Shown: piece after piece, positions 62,405-64,000 of the stretch
Layout: every line of letters begins with the position of its first letter
Numbering within the stretch: position 1 is the stretch's first letter
Origin: Sipunculus nudus
Lineage: Eukaryota; Annelida; Sipuncula; Golfingiida; Sipunculidae
Direction: 5' to 3'
Length of the DNA stretch: 64,000 nucleotides
Assembly (NCBI GenBank): GCA_026874595.1
Contig: CM049315.1
Coordinates: 803,501-867,500 of the forward strand
Notes under the pieces: model-generated
Told to the model about the DNA's origin: nothing
Databases searched by the model: none
What the model saw: the letters and a program-made list of their open reading frames with translations, nothing else
Made by a program: the position numbers and the translations under genes

Positions 62405-62591
62405 TTCCATTGATTTGGAACCGATAAAGGGCATCTGTGGCACAATTTTGAGGCAAGCCATTTCTCACCTGCAGGTACTGGATCATTGCACACACTGCGC
62501 AAACCTGTGATTGGGAGCAGCCAATGTACATGTTGACGCCATGGCAGTGCCGGTCTGTTTTGGATTGTTTTAAATGCAGTCTCATATTCAA
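62405..62591 (-). pseudogene. DIRS-like tyrosine recombinase fragment
   Basis: The minus frame read from 62591 contains MRLHLKQSKTDRHCHGVNMY, then IGCSQSQVCAVCAMIQYL and QVRNGLPQNCATDALYRF. This is the conserved phrase of tyrosine recombinases of DIRS/Ngaro retroelements (typically KxSKTDxxRxG...IG....LCPVxAM..YL.VR......LF.F), just before the catalytic HxxR and Tyr motifs. Those motifs are missing because the reading passes straight into the satellite at about 62405. The family integrates element DNA by site-specific recombination. Only about 60 residues remain of a domain of some 200-300. It lies downstream of the reverse transcriptase fragment on the same strand, the normal DIRS order, but with the intervening RNase H and methyltransferase parts absent. 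Confidence 0.72.
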
Positions 62592-62602
62592 TGACGGCGA
62601 AT

Positions 62603-63016
62603 TTAGTATTTGAACACTACCTTATGAAAGGTGGCGTCTGTGATCAAAACCCATAGAGATATAACGTACTGCACATTCCTCATAGGTAATGTAATCGTTT
62701 CAGCTTGTCCCGGCGGCCACGAGATATCGTGTATGGCACGATATTTGTCTGAGCGTTTCTTTTGATACACTCCTAACGGCGAAGCGACAAAATGTCGGAA
62801 TGTTGGTTGTGAAAAATGGCCCGCCCTGCGTTTGAGCTTCAGGTCTTTATCAATGGATTCTTTGACCACGGACGCGTGGTTTTCGTGGATGGCCAGTTGA
62901 GACTTACACGTGTTTCTCGGGGGCCATTGTGCCCTATTCTCACTCCACGCTCTATACCATAAAGTAATCTGTTTATGAAATTTTGATCCGGATGTAAGCG
63001 TAATGCTTCTGTTACG
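62603..63016 (-). pseudogene. DIRS-like reverse transcriptase fragment
   Basis: Within the minus frame 62603-63181, residues 56-190 resemble the N-terminal fingers of DIRS/Ngaro reverse transcriptases: IHENHASVVKESIDKDL, RRAGHFSQPTFRHF, ASPLGVYQKKRSDKYRAIHD and ISWPPGQA (families typically have GRVAGPF..PPF..L..SPLGVVPKK..GKWRLIHDLS.P). The catalytic palm (YxDD box) is not present. After GQA the frame appears shifted, with VQYVISL corresponding to the next conserved strand. The first 55 codons come from a short tandem repeat (63016-63215), so the ATG at 63181 is not a natural start. The piece is a truncated relic beside the recombinase fragment. Confidence 0.7.
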
Positions 63017-63215
63017 ACCCATAATGTAATAATCGGCCCATAATGTAATAATGGCCCATATTGTTATAAAAACGACCCATGCTGTAATAATGGCCCATAA
63101 TGTAATACAAAACGGCCAATATTGTAATAACCATACCCTGCCCATATTGTAATAAAATCGCAAGTGGGTAAAACGGCCCATATTGTAATAAAATCGCAGG
63201 TGGGTAAAACGGCCA
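63016..63215. repeat. short irregular tandem repeat (GGCCCATATTGTAATAA)
   Basis: About nine irregular units of 17-36 bp sharing GGCCCATAATGTAATAAT or GGCCCATATTGTAATAAA. The last two also share ATCGCAAGTGGGTAAAAC. It abuts the reverse transcriptase fragment and feeds its frame with codons such as NMGR and IWAIITLW. Confidence 0.85.
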
Positions 63216-63607
63216 AAAATTTTATAATTTCAATTTTATGCAAATTAACTTAGACAATTCAAACATTGACTTCTCGTAACACGAATGTGTAAGAGAACAT
63301 ACACGTATGAAAAAACCACTGGATCCCATAATAACTATATCTGTTTAAACGATGACCAAGCTAATATGAGCGAACTATGGCCATGATTCATGTTTTTCCT
63401 TTTGTTGAATCAGTGTTTAAATAGGATGATAAAGTATTTAAACAATATATATATATATTTACGGTTGTAGTATTTTAGCTTCTGAATAAAACTCAACAAA
63501 AACACGTATTGAATGTAATTTTGGTTTGCTGAAAATAGCTTAATATTTCTTCTGGGTACATTTCTAGGATTTATTTAAGCGTCTGGGTCCATTAAAGCTA
63601 ATACACT

Positions 63608-63662
<55 letters not shown>

Positions 63663-64000
63663 CCAAAATGTAAATATATTGTCAATTTTAACAGATAAAA
63701 TGTACAAAACTCTCATTATCGATACATTTTAATGTATTTCATTTCTTTTTAAAAATATAAATGAAACTATAAATCTCCGTGCGTTTTGCTCAATGTATCA
63801 TAGGGAATATTTTATATGATCTCTCGAAACCTCCCGAGATTTAGAAATTATAAATGTAGATACTGCTGCAATTTTTGTGCCCATATATACATTGTTTAAG
63901 ATGTCTCAGGTCAATATGTATCATCGCATAAATGAAGAGCTTTCAACACACATATTTGAAGTTAAAACCTGAATGCGTCATTCGTGCGATTCAAGAGTGA
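63216..64000. other. AT-rich end of window with TA microsatellites
   Basis: No gene recognised. TA runs lie at 63446-63461 and 63611-63660, the latter about 25 dinucleotides. Confidence 0.7.

Larger units (their letters stand above)
48155..62408. repeat. 52-56-bp satellite array, 14 kb
   Basis: Roughly 260 units. The basic 52-bp form is GGCGACATCACAAGGACGTC, TGGTGGCCCCTGACTTTGAT, ATATGTTCTCAG. A 55-56-bp form has GACTTCATTTGATATATGTTATAAC instead of the last part, written here in pieces: GACTTCATTTGAT then ATATGTTATAAC. Forms alternate in blocks. A GACGTC palindrome and a GCGACATC box recur in most units. Units are 5-20 percent diverged but long stretches are repeated nearly exactly. Open frames on both strands (for example plus 52668-53291, 207 codons) follow from this and show no protein family. 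Confidence 0.96.

Overview
The window looks like a non-genic, repeat-dominated stretch of an animal nuclear genome, most likely a marine lophotrochozoan and probably a bivalve mollusc. The base composition is AT-rich. There is no bacterial-type gene layout and no convincing intact host gene. Several decayed retrotransposons of animal type are present. One repeat family ends in a GGAC-rich run plus a hairpin and GAGCTAAAA, a style I associate with bivalve genomes. The phylum is an inference; the eukaryotic, repeat-rich nature is seen directly.

About half of the window is tandem repeat, in six arrays of unrelated units: a 44/45-bp unit (1-3430), a 286-bp unit x6 (8548-10265), a 123-bp unit x84 (10813-21143), a 22-bp unit (30125-30395), a 53-bp unit (41110-42592) and a 52-56-bp unit (48155-62408). 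The three large arrays have higher-order structure: an 89-bp dimer amplified nine times, shifts of 26, 37 and 44-45 monomers within the 123-bp array, and shifts of 2795, 3450 and 3713 bp within the 52-bp array.

The left third is organised around one dispersed element (family A, about 1.6 kb). A compact copy lies at 3455-5082. A second copy spans 8430-23274 and is swollen almost tenfold because an internal 286-bp segment was amplified six times and an 84-copy, 123-bp satellite occupies the point where the compact copy has only a few tens of bases. A partial third copy lies at 38075-38560. Between copies 1 and 2 lies a decayed non-LTR retrotransposon on the minus strand (5083 to about 7810: possible ORF1 coiled coil, endonuclease, reverse transcriptase). 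A second, CR1/L2-like one lies at 25880-27800.

The middle (28-48 kb) is a patchwork of interspersed repeats in otherwise featureless AT-rich DNA: four copies of an LTR-like family with TGTTAC/GTAACA ends (33762-34504, 36541-37445, 39030-39480 inverted, 47285-47961), a tRNA-derived SINE (38809-38990), a 408-bp MITE with 24-bp inverted ends (39606-40013), a 53-bp array whose minus strand carries a tRNA-like A box in each unit, and four copies of a family with a hairpin 3' end (43370-47274).

The right part is the 14-kb 52-56-bp array. It contains a duplicated GC-rich non-satellite insert and ends against a collapsed DIRS-like (tyrosine-recombinase) retroelement: a recombinase fragment (62405-62591) and a reverse transcriptase fragment (62603-63016), both on the minus strand. 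Open frames inside the arrays follow from unit length and are not treated as genes. No host gene, rRNA, CRISPR array or functional tRNA was found.
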